Source: Phycisphaerales bacterium (GTDB lineage Bacteria; Planctomycetota; Phycisphaerae; Phycisphaerales; UBA1924). Taken from it: 53,575 nt of DNA. The notes beneath the pieces are model-generated. The model was given only the letters and a program-made list of their open reading frames with translations. It ran no database searches and was not told the origin of the DNA. Below are positions 25,963-34,963 of the stretch, in pieces. Position numbers and translations under genes: made by a program. Numbering within the stretch: position 1 is the first letter of the stretch; the number at the start of each line of letters is the position of its first letter. The stretch is taken from positions 1 to 53,575 of the forward strand of contig CAJPFG010000013.1 in assembly GCA_905339235.1 (NCBI GenBank). The letters run 5' to 3'.

Positions 25963-28900
25963 CTACTTCGGGCGGGCGTCCCAGACCTTGACCTCTCCGT
26001 CGGTGGTCGCGGCGATGATGCGCGAGCCGTCGGGCGTGAAGGAAACGAACGAAACCGCCCCGATGAACCCGCGGAGGTTCAGCAACTCCCCGCCCGACTC
26101 CAGGTCCCACACGCGGATGCGCCCGTCAAACCCGCCCGAAGCAAGGCGCTTCCCGTCGGGCGAGACACTGACGCGGTAGACGCCCCCGCGATGGCCGCGG
26201 AGCGCCTTGGGCGGCGTGTCCGGCGAACGCAGATTCCACACGTAGATGTTGGAATCGTCGGAGGGCGAGATCAGCCGCTGTCCGTCCCGCGAAAACGCCA
26301 GGCTGTTGGAGTATCTCGGCTGACCTTCGAGGGAGTGCAACAACTCGCCCGACGGCAGTTTCCACACACGAACGATGGAATCGCGGCTCCAGGCGGCGGC
26401 GAGAAGCCCGCCATCGCCCGAGACCGCCGCCGCGGTCGCAACGCCCGAGCCGGTGAATGTGCTCAGCAGCGCGCCCGACGTCGTGTCCCACACCCGGACG
26501 TTGGAGTCCGCGGATGCGCTGATCAGGCGCCGCGAATCCGGCGTGAAGGCGAGGTCGTTCACCCGGTTCGTCCGGCGCTCCATCGCGCGCGGGTGATCCG
26601 CGAAATCAAGCACCACCGCCCCAGTGGTCGCGTCGCGCAGGCAGAGATCCCCGTCCATCCCGCCCGCGCCGACGACGCGGCCGTCGGGCGACATCCGCAG
26701 GACGTTGACCATCGGCTTCTCGCCCGGAAACGTCGCGATCTCGGCGAGGTTCCGCATGTCGAAAGCGCGCACGCGCCGCGTGCTGTCGGAGAGAATCACG
26801 CGCGCACCGTCCGGCGACACCGTCCCGGCCCAGACCGCCGCGTTATCCAGCGTCGCGGTCATCTCCCGGGGCGATGCGTAGTCCGCCCACCAGCGAACGG
26901 TCCGGTCAAACCCGGTAGACACGAGGTACCGCGCGTCGGGCGCGAAGCGCACCGACCGCAAGGGCCCGGTATGTCCGCCGAGCCGGCGCACCAGCCGCCC
27001 GGTCGTGGCGTCGAAAACCCGCAGCACCCGGTCGGTGCCTCCCGCCGCGATCATCGACCCGTCGGCGCTCCACGCCACGCCGTTGACGCGGCTCTCGAAG
27101 TCGGTGAGCGTGATGCACGAACCGTCCGAGTCCCAGACCCGGACCGACTGGTCCGAGCCCGCGCTCGCGAACCGACCCGCCGGACCGGCTTTGACATCGC
27201 GGATTTCGCCCGAATGCCCCGCAAACTCGCCCAGGACGAGGCCGCTCTCGATCTCGAACTCGCGGAGCATCCCGCCGCGGAAACCCACGATCACGGTCCG
27301 CCCCTCCGATCCCACGCATCCCGTCACGGCGCCCGGGGCGGAAATGCGCGCCCGCACCGCGCCGTCGGCCGAATCAACGACGGCAACGGCCGACTCGCCC
27401 GGCAACCACGCCAGGACCGCCCGGTCGTCCGGCGAGAACGCCCACACCCGCAGTGGCGCGATGCTCGAACGCTCGTTCGGAAAGAACGCCGCGGCCTGCC
27501 CGCTCGCGAGGTCCACTCGCGTGACCCGGTTGTCGGACCAGCCGACCAGCAGCGACTTTCCGTCGTTGGATGACACGACTTCGGACGGCCGCGCCGCGGC
27601 GGCCGCGTCGTTCCGCACGGTGAACCGCTCTTCGCCCGTCTTCGCATCCACCACCCGCACAATCCCATCGTTCGTGCAGATCACCGCGGAGCGGCAGTCG
27701 CCGGTCAGGGCGATCGGGATCGCCACATCCCCGGACTCGCTCACGAGGATCGAAGTATCGTCCGAGGCCCGGGCCAGGTACGCCCACTCCCAGCCGCGCA
27801 GGTCCGGCGGACAACCTTCCAGCACGCGCCGCACGCGCTCGACATCGTTCACCGCCAGCGCGGCCTGCGCGTACCCGATGTCCGACAAGTACAAGTTCCG
27901 CCTCAATCGCTCCGACTGCGCCTCGCCGGTCCGCACCAGCCCCGCGTTGGTCCGCCACTGCATCGTCGCGTGCACCGCGAACCCCGCGACCGCGAGGATG
28001 AACACCCCCGCGGCGATCACCACGCCGCGGTAGCGCTTCAGTTGCTTCTTGAGAACGTACAGCGACGAATCCACCTTCGCGGCGATCGGGTCGCCCGTGA
28101 GATAGCGGCGAATATCAGAAGCCAGTTCCGCGGCCGACTGGTACCGACGCGCCTTGTCCTTGTCGAGCGACTTGGAGACAATCGTCTCGATGTCGCCCCG
28201 GTAAATCTTGCTGACGGAACTCAGCCGCGCGGGCGTCTGATCGCGGATGACCCGCGCCGCCTCGGGGATCGACCTGCTCGAAACATCCAGCGGCAGCCGC
28301 CCCGTCAGCACCTGGTACATGATGACGCCCAGCGCGTACACGTCCGAGCGGTTGTCCACCTCGCCCGGATCGGCCAGAACCTGCTCGGGGCTCATGTACG
28401 GAAGCGTGCCGATCAACTGGCCCACGGAAGTCTGCAGCGTGGTAACGCGAAGGTCCGAGTCGGCCGCCCGGGCCACGCCGAAATCCAGGATCTTCGGCTG
28501 CCCCCGCTCGTCCACCAGGATGTTCTGGGGCTTGAGATCGCGGTGAATGACGCCCCGCTGGTGCGCATGGTGCACGGCGTCGCACACCCGCGCGATGAGG
28601 TCGAGTTTCGCGGGCAGCGACAGGTCGTTCTGCGTCGCGAAAGCGCTCAGCGTCGGCCCCCGGACCAGTTCCATGGCGATGTACGGCTGGGGCGGCTCCC
28701 CGGGCTCGATTTCGGATGCCCCCGCCTCATAGATCTGGGCGATCCCGGGGTGCTGGAGTTTCCCGAGCACCTCGGCCTCATGCTCGAATCGTCGCAGGAG
28801 ACTGGGGGTCGCGTAGCCGCGCCGGATCACCTTCAGCGCGACCGTGCGCCGGGGCCGTTCCTGTTCGGCGACATAAACCGAGCCCATGCCGCCGGAGCCG

Positions 28901-29184
28901 AGCATGCCGCGGACCGTGTACTCGCCCACTCGGGTGCCGGGAATGAGCGCGTCGGCCTCCTCCTCATCCGTTCGCCTTGCACCGGCTTGGACCTGGGTGA
29001 GAAACTCCGGGCGTTCGAGAAAATCCTCGGCGCCGGCGTGGAAGCCCAGAAGGCTCTCGACAACTCTCCGCAGTTCCGCGTCGCTTCCGCAGAGCCGGTC
29101 AAGGGCCTGGGGCCGCTGATGCGCGGGCAGTTCCGCCACCTCGAGAAAGACCTCCTCGGCCAGTCGCGTAACGCGGGTGCTCAC
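25963..29184 (-). CDS. Membrane Ser/Thr protein kinase with WD40 repeats
   Basis: A 1073-residue protein from GTG at 29184. GTGA overlaps the stop of the ECF gene upstream, so translation is coupled. The kinase domain runs about 88-365: Gly loop GSGGMG (96-101), Lys118, HRDLKPQN (Asp215) and DFG (Asp233). A membrane helix near 386-404 (VVIAAGVFILAVAGFAV) is followed by a helical linker with RRNLYLSDIGYAQAAL and then about 14 WD40 blades to the end, for example GRFASAGSDQSVRVWDSDG and RLASGGFDGRIRVWDLESG. The propeller would lie outside the cytoplasm as a scaffold or sensor. It closely resembles the kinase at 46798. Confidence 0.92.
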   Translation of the reverse strand: MSTRVTRLAEEVFLEVAELPAHQRPQALDRLCGSDAELRRVVESLLGFHAGAEDFLERPEFLTQVQAGARRTDEEEADALIPGTRVGEYTVRGMLGSGGMGSVYVAEQERPRRTVALKVIRRGYATPSLLRRFEHEAEVLGKLQHPGIAQIYEAGASEIEPGEPPQPYIAMELVRGPTLSAFATQNDLSLPAKLDLIARVCDAVHHAHQRGVIHRDLKPQNILVDERGQPKILDFGVARAADSDLRVTTLQTSVGQLIGTLPYMSPEQVLADPGEVDNRSDVYALGVIMYQVLTGRLPLDVSSRSIPEAARVIRDQTPARLSSVSKIYRGDIETIVSKSLDKDKARRYQSAAELASDIRRYLTGDPIAAKVDSSLYVLKKQLKRYRGVVIAAGVFILAVAGFAVHATMQWRTNAGLVRTGEAQSERLRRNLYLSDIGYAQAALAVNDVERVRRVLEGCPPDLRGWEWAYLARASDDTSILVSESGDVAIPIALTGDCRSAVICTNDGIVRVVDAKTGEERFTVRNDAAAAARPSEVVSSNDGKSLLVGWSDNRVTRVDLASGQAAAFFPNERSSIAPLRVWAFSPDDRAVLAWLPGESAVAVVDSADGAVRARISAPGAVTGCVGSEGRTVIVGFRGGMLREFEIESGLVLGEFAGHSGEIRDVKAGPAGRFASAGSDQSVRVWDSDGSCITLTDFESRVNGVAWSADGSMIAAGGTDRVLRVFDATTGRLVRRLGGHTGPLRSVRFAPDARYLVSTGFDRTVRWWADYASPREMTATLDNAAVWAGTVSPDGARVILSDSTRRVRAFDMRNLAEIATFPGEKPMVNVLRMSPDGRVVGAGGMDGDLCLRDATTGAVVLDFADHPRAMERRTNRVNDLAFTPDSRRLISASADSNVRVWDTTSGALLSTFTGSGVATAAAVSGDGGLLAAAWSRDSIVRVWKLPSGELLHSLEGQPRYSNSLAFSRDGQRLISPSDDSNIYVWNLRSPDTPPKALRGHRGGVYRVSVSPDGKRLASGGFDGRIRVWDLESGGELLNLRGFIGAVSFVSFTPDGSRIIAATTDGEVKVWDARPK

Positions 29185-29762
29185 GCCCGAGCCTCCATCG
29201 ACGAGAGTTCCCGCAGGAGCCACGCTTTGGCGAAGGTCCATTCGTTGCGGACCGTCGCGGAGGAAACGCCCAGGGCCGCGGCGATCTCGTCGTTGGTGAG
29301 CCCCGTGAAGTAGCGGAGCATCACGACCTCGCACTTGCGCGTGTCGTACCGCTCGAGTTTCTCGAGCACCTCGTCCAGCGCGATGAGATCGACGCCCGCA
29401 TCGGCCTTCTCCACGGCGTGATCGCCCAACTCCACGCGCCTGGCTCCCCCGCCCCGCTTGACGCGCCCGCGCGCCCGGGCGCGTTCGACGAGGATGCGCC
29501 GCATCGCGAGCGCCGCCGCTCCGAAGAAGTGCCCGCGCGAGTTCCACGACACCTCATTGCCCCCAACCAGACGCAGATACGCATCGTGCACCAGCGCGGT
29601 GGCCTGCAGGGTCTGGCCGTCGCTCTCCCGGCGCATGTACGACCGGGCCAACTTGCGCAGTTCGTCGTAGATCAGTGGGAGCAACTGCTCGCCGGCGCGC
29701 GGGTCTCCCGCGTGCGCCGCCGCGAGGAGTTGCGTGACCTCGTTGGAGCCGGGTTCCGTCAT
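29181..29762 (-). CDS. ECF-type RNA polymerase sigma factor
   Basis: A 193-residue protein; ATG at 29762 is preceded by a GTG codon and AGGGAG. Region 2 includes LIYDELRKLARSYMRRE and ALVHDAYLRLVGG, then HFFGAAALAMRRILVERARA. Region 4 is MLRYFTGLTNDEIAAALGVS followed by SATVRNEWTFAKAWLLREL. It forms a coupled two-gene operon with the WD40 kinase (4-nt overlap). The kinase probably regulates it by phosphorylation, which is inference from gene order. Confidence 0.9.
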   Translation of the reverse strand: MTEPGSNEVTQLLAAAHAGDPRAGEQLLPLIYDELRKLARSYMRRESDGQTLQATALVHDAYLRLVGGNEVSWNSRGHFFGAAALAMRRILVERARARGRVKRGGGARRVELGDHAVEKADAGVDLIALDEVLEKLERYDTRKCEVVMLRYFTGLTNDEIAAALGVSSATVRNEWTFAKAWLLRELSSMEARA

Positions 29763-29946
29763 CACTCCCTTTCAGTGCGACAGAATACCGGCGGGGCGCT
29801 AATCCGGGAACGGACCCGGCCGGATTGCCGGATTTGTCGCCGATTTCGCCTTTTCGTGAGCGCGCCCCGACGGTTGCGTCGCCCTGAACGGGTGAACCCC
29901 CCGAGCCGTCCCGCAACGGACCGTTCGGCCCCCAATCCCTCGGACG

Positions 29947-30054
29947 AACAGCCATCGCCTCGGCCTCGTCGAGCAGGCCGCGGGATTCTTCCAGGCGGCC
30001 CAGGTCGCGAAGCAGCGAGCCGAGGTTCGCGAGCGTCGTGGCGATGTTGGGCCC
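29947..30054 (-). pseudogene. Single TPR remnant
   Basis: In one minus-strand frame this stretch reads as a canonical tetratricopeptide unit (NIATTLANLGSLLRDLGRLE, then ESRGLLDEAEAM). Flanking sequence in the same frame is not protein-like and no start with ribosome-binding site is near. TPR units of this kind usually end planctomycete kinases, so this looks like the last trace of a deleted kinase-TPR gene upstream of the present ECF/kinase operon. Confidence 0.45.
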
Positions 30055-30114
30055 ACTCCCCGGCGAGGCCGCGACACGGCCTCGCCTTTCCAATCCCCGC
30101 TCTACTGTCTCGCC

Positions 30115-30897
30115 ATGAAAACCGCGGCGACGACGGCGGGTCTGCTCCTCCTCCCGCTGTCGGGCTGCGCCGTCACGCGCCCCGCCCCGCCGCGGCCCGG
30201 TTACACCCTCGCCTGGCACGATGAGTTCGACGGACAATCGCTCGAACAGACCAAATGGTCCCACTACGCCCCGGGCCCGCGCCGAGACGCGGTGAACGTG
30301 AAGGAGGCCGTGGAAGTCCGAGACGGGAGCCTGTTCATCACGACGTCGCGCCACGACGCCCCGCAGGCCGACGGCCCCGCCAAACCCGAGTTCCGGACGG
30401 GCATGATCTCCACGCTGGGCAAGTTCGAAACCACCTACGGGTACTTCGAGTGCCGGATGAGGGTGCAGCGCGAGGTCGGCCATTGGTCCGCGTTCTGGAT
30501 CAACACGCCAACCATGGGCAAGCCCGAGGGCGACCCCGCCCGCGCGGGCGTGGAGATCGACATCATCGAGTACCTCCGCAGCGCCGACTACGCCGACAAA
30601 GCCAACCACACGATCCACTGGGACTACAAAACGCCGTCGTACAAGCGGGACTTCACGCGGGTAACGCTCCCGGAGATCGCCGAGGGGTTTCACACGTACG
30701 CGTGCGAGTGGACCCGCGAGTACCTGGCGTTCTTCGTGGACGGGCGCGAGACGTGGCGCACGAGCAAAGCCATCCCCCGGCGCGACCAATACATCATCCT
30801 GTCGGTGGAGATCGGCAAGTGGGGCGGAGACATCCGTCAAGCCAGGTTGCCCGACGGGATCGAGGTGGACTGGGTGCGGGTGTGGAAGAGGCTCTAG
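30115..30897 (+). CDS. GH16-family glycoside hydrolase lipoprotein
   Basis: A 260-residue protein. Signal peptide with lipobox Leu-Ser-Gly-Cys. LAWHDEFDGQSLEQTKW is the usual GH16 opening, and VEIDIIEYL carries the two catalytic Glu residues of the family (nucleophile and acid/base in ExDxxE). FHTYACEWTREYLAFFVDGR and the terminal EVDWVRVWK complete the jelly-roll signature. Members hydrolyse beta-1,3/1,4-glucans, agarose or carrageenan; the exact substrate is not clear. The stop overlaps the stop of the convergent permease gene by sharing the palindrome CTAG. Confidence 0.92.
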   Translation: MKTAATTAGLLLLPLSGCAVTRPAPPRPGYTLAWHDEFDGQSLEQTKWSHYAPGPRRDAVNVKEAVEVRDGSLFITTSRHDAPQADGPAKPEFRTGMISTLGKFETTYGYFECRMRVQREVGHWSAFWINTPTMGKPEGDPARAGVEIDIIEYLRSADYADKANHTIHWDYKTPSYKRDFTRVTLPEIAEGFHTYACEWTREYLAFFVDGRETWRTSKAIPRRDQYIILSVEIGKWGGDIRQARLPDGIEVDWVRVWKRL

Positions 30898-32762
30898 CGA
30901 GCGCCCGCCAGCCTCCGCACCGTCATGTCAAACGTTCGCACCATGTTGCTGTGAATCCCGTAGCACAGCGCCGCGTGCACGCCCGCGCTCAGAAACGCCC
31001 CGACGATCAGGCACGTCCGCGCGCCGATCGGGCCGCTCTGCGAGATCGTGGTCGCCAATGCCTCCTCCGGATACACGCACGCGAACACCATCGACGCCGG
31101 GCTCAGCGCCGCCAGCACCGGCCCCAGGATCGCGATGTTGCCCGAGGCGTTCCACCCGCACAGCCCCGCCACCCCCGCCACCGCAAACACAATCGCGATC
31201 GTCCCGATCACCGACGACAGCGTCCCGCGGCTCTTCAGGCTCCAGTGCAGCCCCACCATCACGCAGAACGCCATGAACGGGATCACCGCAATCGGCGCGA
31301 TCACCGCGGCCTCGGGCAGTATCAGCGGGCCGCTCACCACCGGCGTCCCCCCGCCCCCGCCCGAGTAGTGCACGCTCACCCCGGTGTTGCCCAGCCCGCC
31401 GATCGCCACGTACACGCTCGCCGCCGCGAGCGTCCCCAGCGGCACGGCCAGCAGCGGGATCAGGTACATCACCAGCCCCCGCAGTTTGCCCTTCAGATAC
31501 GCGCTCGCCGTGATCGGCGTGGTCAGCAGCAGGTCCAGCGTGCCGTCCTCGCGCTCCTTGCTGATCGCCGTCGCGGCCACGTTGATGCCCACCAGCGCGA
31601 TGATCGCCAGTTCCCCCCACACCGTCGCCACCAGCGCGAACCGGAACGTGTTCGCCGCGAGCGCGCCCGTGTGAAACAGGTAGATCAGCGACAGCCCGTA
31701 CAGCCCGCCCAGGCCCAGGAAGACATACCGGGCCGCGATCTTCGCGGGGCTCGAGTTGCGGCTCGCGGCCTCTCGCCACGCGATCGGGTTGGTCCACACG
31801 TGCTTGGGCGCCCGATGCTCGCCCACCTTCTTCGGCGGCAGCCCGAAGAGCCGCCGATGCAGCGGAATCCCGGACGTGTTTTCGCCCAGGGTCTGCAGGC
31901 CCCCGGCGCGAACCGTAAACGTCGAGCCGACCATGAAGAACAGGCTCACCAAGGCGCTGCCGGCGCACCAGAAGGTCACCGGAGTTTCGAGCATCCACGC
32001 CTTGATCCCGGTGAAACTCCCCTCCGGCGCGCGCGGGTAGTTCGTGGGGTTCAGCAGGGCGTACAGCGCCAGGAACGGATTCAGCCCCGTCATGATCGTC
32101 ACGCCGTTGCCCGCCCCCGCGCCCCTTCCGGCCCCGCGCAGCGCCAAGTCGATCGCGACCGTGACGCCCAGGTAACCCACGATGCACACGTAGAAAACGA
32201 AAAAAGCCCGCTTGCCCACCAGCCGCGACACCGACAGCGCGATCGCGAGCGCACCCACCAGCAACGCCGCGCTCGCCGCTACGAAGTAACTGGCGAACAC
32301 CGCTTTCCCCGGCACGCCCCCGAAGTACTGCGTGAGCGCGAACAGCGGCATGCTCGCCAGCAGCAAAGCGATCACGAAAAACAGCCGTCCAAAGAGATTC
32401 CCCAGCACGATTTCCGCCGCCGTCATCGGCGTGGTCAGCAGCACCTCCCACGTCCGAGGGCTCGCTTCCTGGGCGATCGCCCCGCCCATGAAGACCGGCG
32501 CGATCACGCAGATCAGCAGCACCTGCAGGTAGGCGATCCAGGTGAACGACCGCGCACCGGACTGCGCCAGATCGCGATAGTCAATCCCGCCGCCCGCGCT
32601 GCTCCCCAGCATCAGAGCCCACAGCAGCACCACGATCAGCACCGCCAGGTACGACGCACGGATGTACAGATGCCGCGACCGGCGCGAGCCGTTCTGCACC
32701 AGCCGAACCGCGATCGGGTTGGCCGGCCCCAGACGTAGAAGCCACCGAAAGAAGACTGGCAT
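30894..32762 (-). CDS. ABC-2 type transporter permease (double-length)
   Basis: A 622-residue protein from ATG at 32762 (no good ribosome-binding site, so the start is moderately sure). It contains about 12 hydrophobic segments in two halves. Each half has the motif seen in ABC-2 permeases of the gliding or Cu-processing type: ASPRTWEVLLTTPMTAAEIV and EREDGTLDLLLTTPITASAY. The two halves look like a duplication within one gene. No ATP-binding subunit gene is adjacent, which is unusual for this family; the ATPase must be encoded elsewhere. Substrate unknown. It is divergent from the PEP-CTERM gene at 33103. Confidence 0.85.
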   Translation of the reverse strand: MPVFFRWLLRLGPANPIAVRLVQNGSRRSRHLYIRASYLAVLIVVLLWALMLGSSAGGGIDYRDLAQSGARSFTWIAYLQVLLICVIAPVFMGGAIAQEASPRTWEVLLTTPMTAAEIVLGNLFGRLFFVIALLLASMPLFALTQYFGGVPGKAVFASYFVAASAALLVGALAIALSVSRLVGKRAFFVFYVCIVGYLGVTVAIDLALRGAGRGAGAGNGVTIMTGLNPFLALYALLNPTNYPRAPEGSFTGIKAWMLETPVTFWCAGSALVSLFFMVGSTFTVRAGGLQTLGENTSGIPLHRRLFGLPPKKVGEHRAPKHVWTNPIAWREAASRNSSPAKIAARYVFLGLGGLYGLSLIYLFHTGALAANTFRFALVATVWGELAIIALVGINVAATAISKEREDGTLDLLLTTPITASAYLKGKLRGLVMYLIPLLAVPLGTLAAASVYVAIGGLGNTGVSVHYSGGGGGTPVVSGPLILPEAAVIAPIAVIPFMAFCVMVGLHWSLKSRGTLSSVIGTIAIVFAVAGVAGLCGWNASGNIAILGPVLAALSPASMVFACVYPEEALATTISQSGPIGARTCLIVGAFLSAGVHAALCYGIHSNMVRTFDMTVRRLAGAR

Positions 32763-32915
32763 GGCGATGGATGGTACCGAACTGGCCCAGACGGGGTTCG
32801 TAATCCCGGCAACCGGCCCGGAGCGGTACACCTCCACCAAACATACCCCAACTTGCCGGTCGTTCGGATAACGATGGACCTGTTCCCTGAATTCGGGGAA
32901 TCCAAGAATCTTCCC

Positions 32916-32943
32916 TTGACAGATCCAGTTTGCGAGGTATTTT
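32916..32943 (+). promoter_or_regulatory. Sigma-70-like promoter for the 33103 gene
   Basis: TTGACA (32916-32921), 16-bp spacer, TATTTT (32938-32943). It implies a leader of roughly 150 nt before the ATG at 33103. In the 340-bp gap 32763-33102 this and the hairpin at 32950 are the only structures seen. Confidence 0.65.
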
Positions 32944-32949
32944 GCTCTC

Positions 32950-32975
32950 TTGAGTAGGAGAGAGAGACTCCTCAA
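32950..32975 (+). other. Leader hairpin upstream of PEP-CTERM gene
   Basis: AGGAG (32956) pairs with CTCCT (32968) across AGAGAGA, extended by TTG/CAA after a 3-nt bulge. It sits at the predicted transcript 5' end and could stabilise the mRNA. Confidence 0.35.
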
Positions 32976-33102
32976 TAACTGCGCGGGTTTCTCGCTTCGA
33001 ACAGGTTCGTGGCGTTGTTGCTCTGCTGCCGCCACGGCTCGACGGGCCTCGTGGTCTCGTGGGCAAGACAGCGGTAGAGTCGATCTTGAGGAGATTCGAG
33101 AC

Positions 33103-33720
33103 ATGAAGAAGTTCCTTGGAATCCTGGCGGTGGCGGGGCTCGCTTCGGCGGCTGCCGCCCAGACGTGGGCCGAAATCCCTGACGCGGGTGAACTCACCGC
33201 GCAGGACACCGTGGGCGTTGGCGCCCTCACCACGATCACCGGCTCGACCCTGCCCACAGACGACTCCGGCGTTGACATGTACTGCATCCGCGTGGTTGAC
33301 TGGGCCGCGTTCTCGGCCTCCCTGGCCGGCGGCGCGTCCCACGACACCCAACTCTTCCTGTTCACCGCGGCCGGCATGGGCATCGCCACCAACGACGACG
33401 CCTCGGGCGTTCAGTCCGTGCTCCCCGCGGGTAACGCCCTGTACTCCGGCCGCACGAACGGCGAACTCGTCATGATCGCGATCAGCGGTTACAACCGCGA
33501 TCCCAGTTCCACCGGCGGGCTGATCTTCCCGAACACGTTCTCGGGTGTCAACGGCCCGACCGGCGCGGGCGGCGGTTCTCCGCTCTCCAGTTGGGGCGGC
33601 ACCCCGGCTCGCGGCGACTACTCCCTCGCCCTCACCGGCACCGAGTACTGCGTCCCCGCTCCGGCTTCGATCGCTCTGGCTGGTCTCGCCGGCCTGATCG
33701 TCGGTCGCCGTCGTCGGTAA
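33103..33720 (+). CDS. Secreted PEP-CTERM-type protein
   Basis: A 205-residue protein. GAGGAG lies upstream of the ATG; the signal peptide is MKKFLGILAVAGLASAAAAQ. A beta-rich body of about 160 residues contains DSGVDMYCIRVVDW. The end, PAPASIALAGLAGLIVGRRRR, is a PEP-CTERM-like sorting signal: small Pro motif, hydrophobic helix and basic tail, used in other bacteria for exosortase processing and envelope anchoring. No exosortase gene lies in the window. It has its own promoter and terminator, so it is probably strongly expressed alone. Confidence 0.85.
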   Translation: MKKFLGILAVAGLASAAAAQTWAEIPDAGELTAQDTVGVGALTTITGSTLPTDDSGVDMYCIRVVDWAAFSASLAGGASHDTQLFLFTAAGMGIATNDDASGVQSVLPAGNALYSGRTNGELVMIAISGYNRDPSSTGGLIFPNTFSGVNGPTGAGGGSPLSSWGGTPARGDYSLALTGTEYCVPAPASIALAGLAGLIVGRRRR

Positions 33721-33755
33721 TCCTGCGAGCGAAGGCTCGTTCAATCCGAAACTAG

Positions 33756-33790
33756 AGCCGCCCGGGTTTTCCACCCGGGCGGCTTTTTTT
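33756..33790 (+). terminator. Rho-independent terminator after the 33103 gene
   Basis: AGCCGCCCGGG pairs with CCCGGGCGGCT across TTTTCCA and is followed by a T-run, 36 bp after the stop. Confidence 0.92.
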
Positions 33791-33855
33791 GATCATCCGT
33801 GAGCGTTCGCGTGTCGTAAGGGTTGCCCAATCCCGCGCCGCATCCACCTTTCCTC

Positions 33856-33883
33856 TTGCACTTCCGCCACCTCGGGTTAGTAT
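33856..33883 (+). promoter_or_regulatory. Sigma-70-like promoter for the 34034 gene
   Basis: TTGCAC (33856-33861), 16-bp spacer, TAGTAT (33878-33883). It implies a leader of about 145 nt, similar to that of the preceding PEP-CTERM gene. Confidence 0.55.
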
Positions 33884-34033
33884 GGGAGTGTGGATTGAGA
33901 GAGACCTCCTCCAAAGCCAAGCGTGAAGTTCCTCGGGCGCGGCGGGTTCGCTTCGGAGCCGCGCTCTCGGGATGAAAGCGCCTGTACGTGCGTGTGAGTG
34001 GCCGAAGCGAGACGGAAACCTGGAGAGCAAGAC

Positions 34034-34894
34034 ATGAAGTTCAATGCGACGACGGCGGCTGCGGCCGCGGGCCTTGCGCTCAGCGCAACGGCGATGGCTC
34101 AGAACACCGGCGCGGTGCTGAACGACGGCAACGCCCGGTACCAGTTGGGAAGCAGCACGCTGGGCACCGGCACGCTGAATACCTCCGCCACTACGACCGG
34201 CGGCGGTCCCACCATCGACTTCCGCCACACGGGCCAGGGCACGGGCACTTGGGGCCACGATCACATCTTCAGCGATTGGTGGTGGTACCGCACGTCAGGC
34301 GATGCTCGCGAGTTCGCCATCGCCAGCGCGACCAGCCGCACCACGTTCGGCACCAACGGCATCGAGTACGGCTACAACCTGTCGGGCGGGCTGACCGGCC
34401 GGCTGACGATCACCGTCACGGACATGGGCTCGAACGCGGCCCGCGTGGACCGCTCGTGGGTGATCTCCAACCCCGGCACCGCCGACATGTCCCTGAGCAT
34501 GTTCCACTTCATCGACCTGTTCCTCAACAACCAGGACGCGAATGACGTCGCCAATCTCACGAACCCCAACGATCGCATGCTCGTGACCGATTCCGCGAAC
34601 GCTGCTGTTTCCCTGGACTGGTGGGGCGTTGGCGCGGCGGCGGCTTCGGCCGGCGGATTCTCGACCGTGCGCGGCCAGTTCACGGACGCCGACATCGACA
34701 ACCTGAACAACACCACGTTCCCCGCGGGCCCCGCTGACATCGGCGGCGCCTTCCAGTGGAACCTGGTCGTTCCCGCGGGCGGGTCGGTCAGCCTGATGTC
34801 TTCGACCGGCCTGAACACGCCGGCTATTCCCGCTCCGGGCGCTCTCGCCCTGGTCGGCCTCGGCGGCCTGATCGGCGGCCGTCGCCGCCGTTAA
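34034..34894 (+). CDS. Secreted PEP-CTERM-type protein
   Basis: A 286-residue protein; ATG at 34034 with GGAGAG upstream. The signal peptide ends ATAMAQ. The body is Thr/Gly/Asn-rich with probable beta structure (GHDHIFSDWWWYRTSGDARE, later DMSLSMFHFIDLFLNNQDAN). The C-terminus IPAPGALALVGLGGLIGGRRRR has the same sorting-signal layout as the gene before it. Each of the two has its own promoter and terminator. Function of the body unknown; presumably an envelope-anchored structural or binding protein. Confidence 0.85.
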   Translation: MKFNATTAAAAAGLALSATAMAQNTGAVLNDGNARYQLGSSTLGTGTLNTSATTTGGGPTIDFRHTGQGTGTWGHDHIFSDWWWYRTSGDAREFAIASATSRTTFGTNGIEYGYNLSGGLTGRLTITVTDMGSNAARVDRSWVISNPGTADMSLSMFHFIDLFLNNQDANDVANLTNPNDRMLVTDSANAAVSLDWWGVGAAAASAGGFSTVRGQFTDADIDNLNNTTFPAGPADIGGAFQWNLVVPAGGSVSLMSSTGLNTPAIPAPGALALVGLGGLIGGRRRR

Positions 34895-34920
34895 GTTGCC
34901 TCGGTTCCCATTGATCCAGA

Positions 34921-34951
34921 CCGCCCGGTCACTCCGACCGGGCGGTTTTTT
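34921..34951 (+). terminator. Rho-independent terminator after the 34034 gene
   Basis: CCGCCCGGTC pairs perfectly with GACCGGGCGG across ACTCC, followed by TTTTTT. It lies 13 bp before the stop of the convergent GT41 gene. Confidence 0.93.
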
Positions 34952-34963
34952 CATCATCGACGA

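Noticed and set aside
25963..29184. WD40 kinase as part of a defence (STAND-like) system
   Set aside because: It is membrane-bound, coupled to an ECF factor and has a standard planctomycete signalling layout; no effector domain is present.
30255..32738. 827-codon plus-strand frame across GH16 and permease genes
   Set aside because: It overlaps two genes with clear family motifs, and its translation is Arg/His/Pro-rich.
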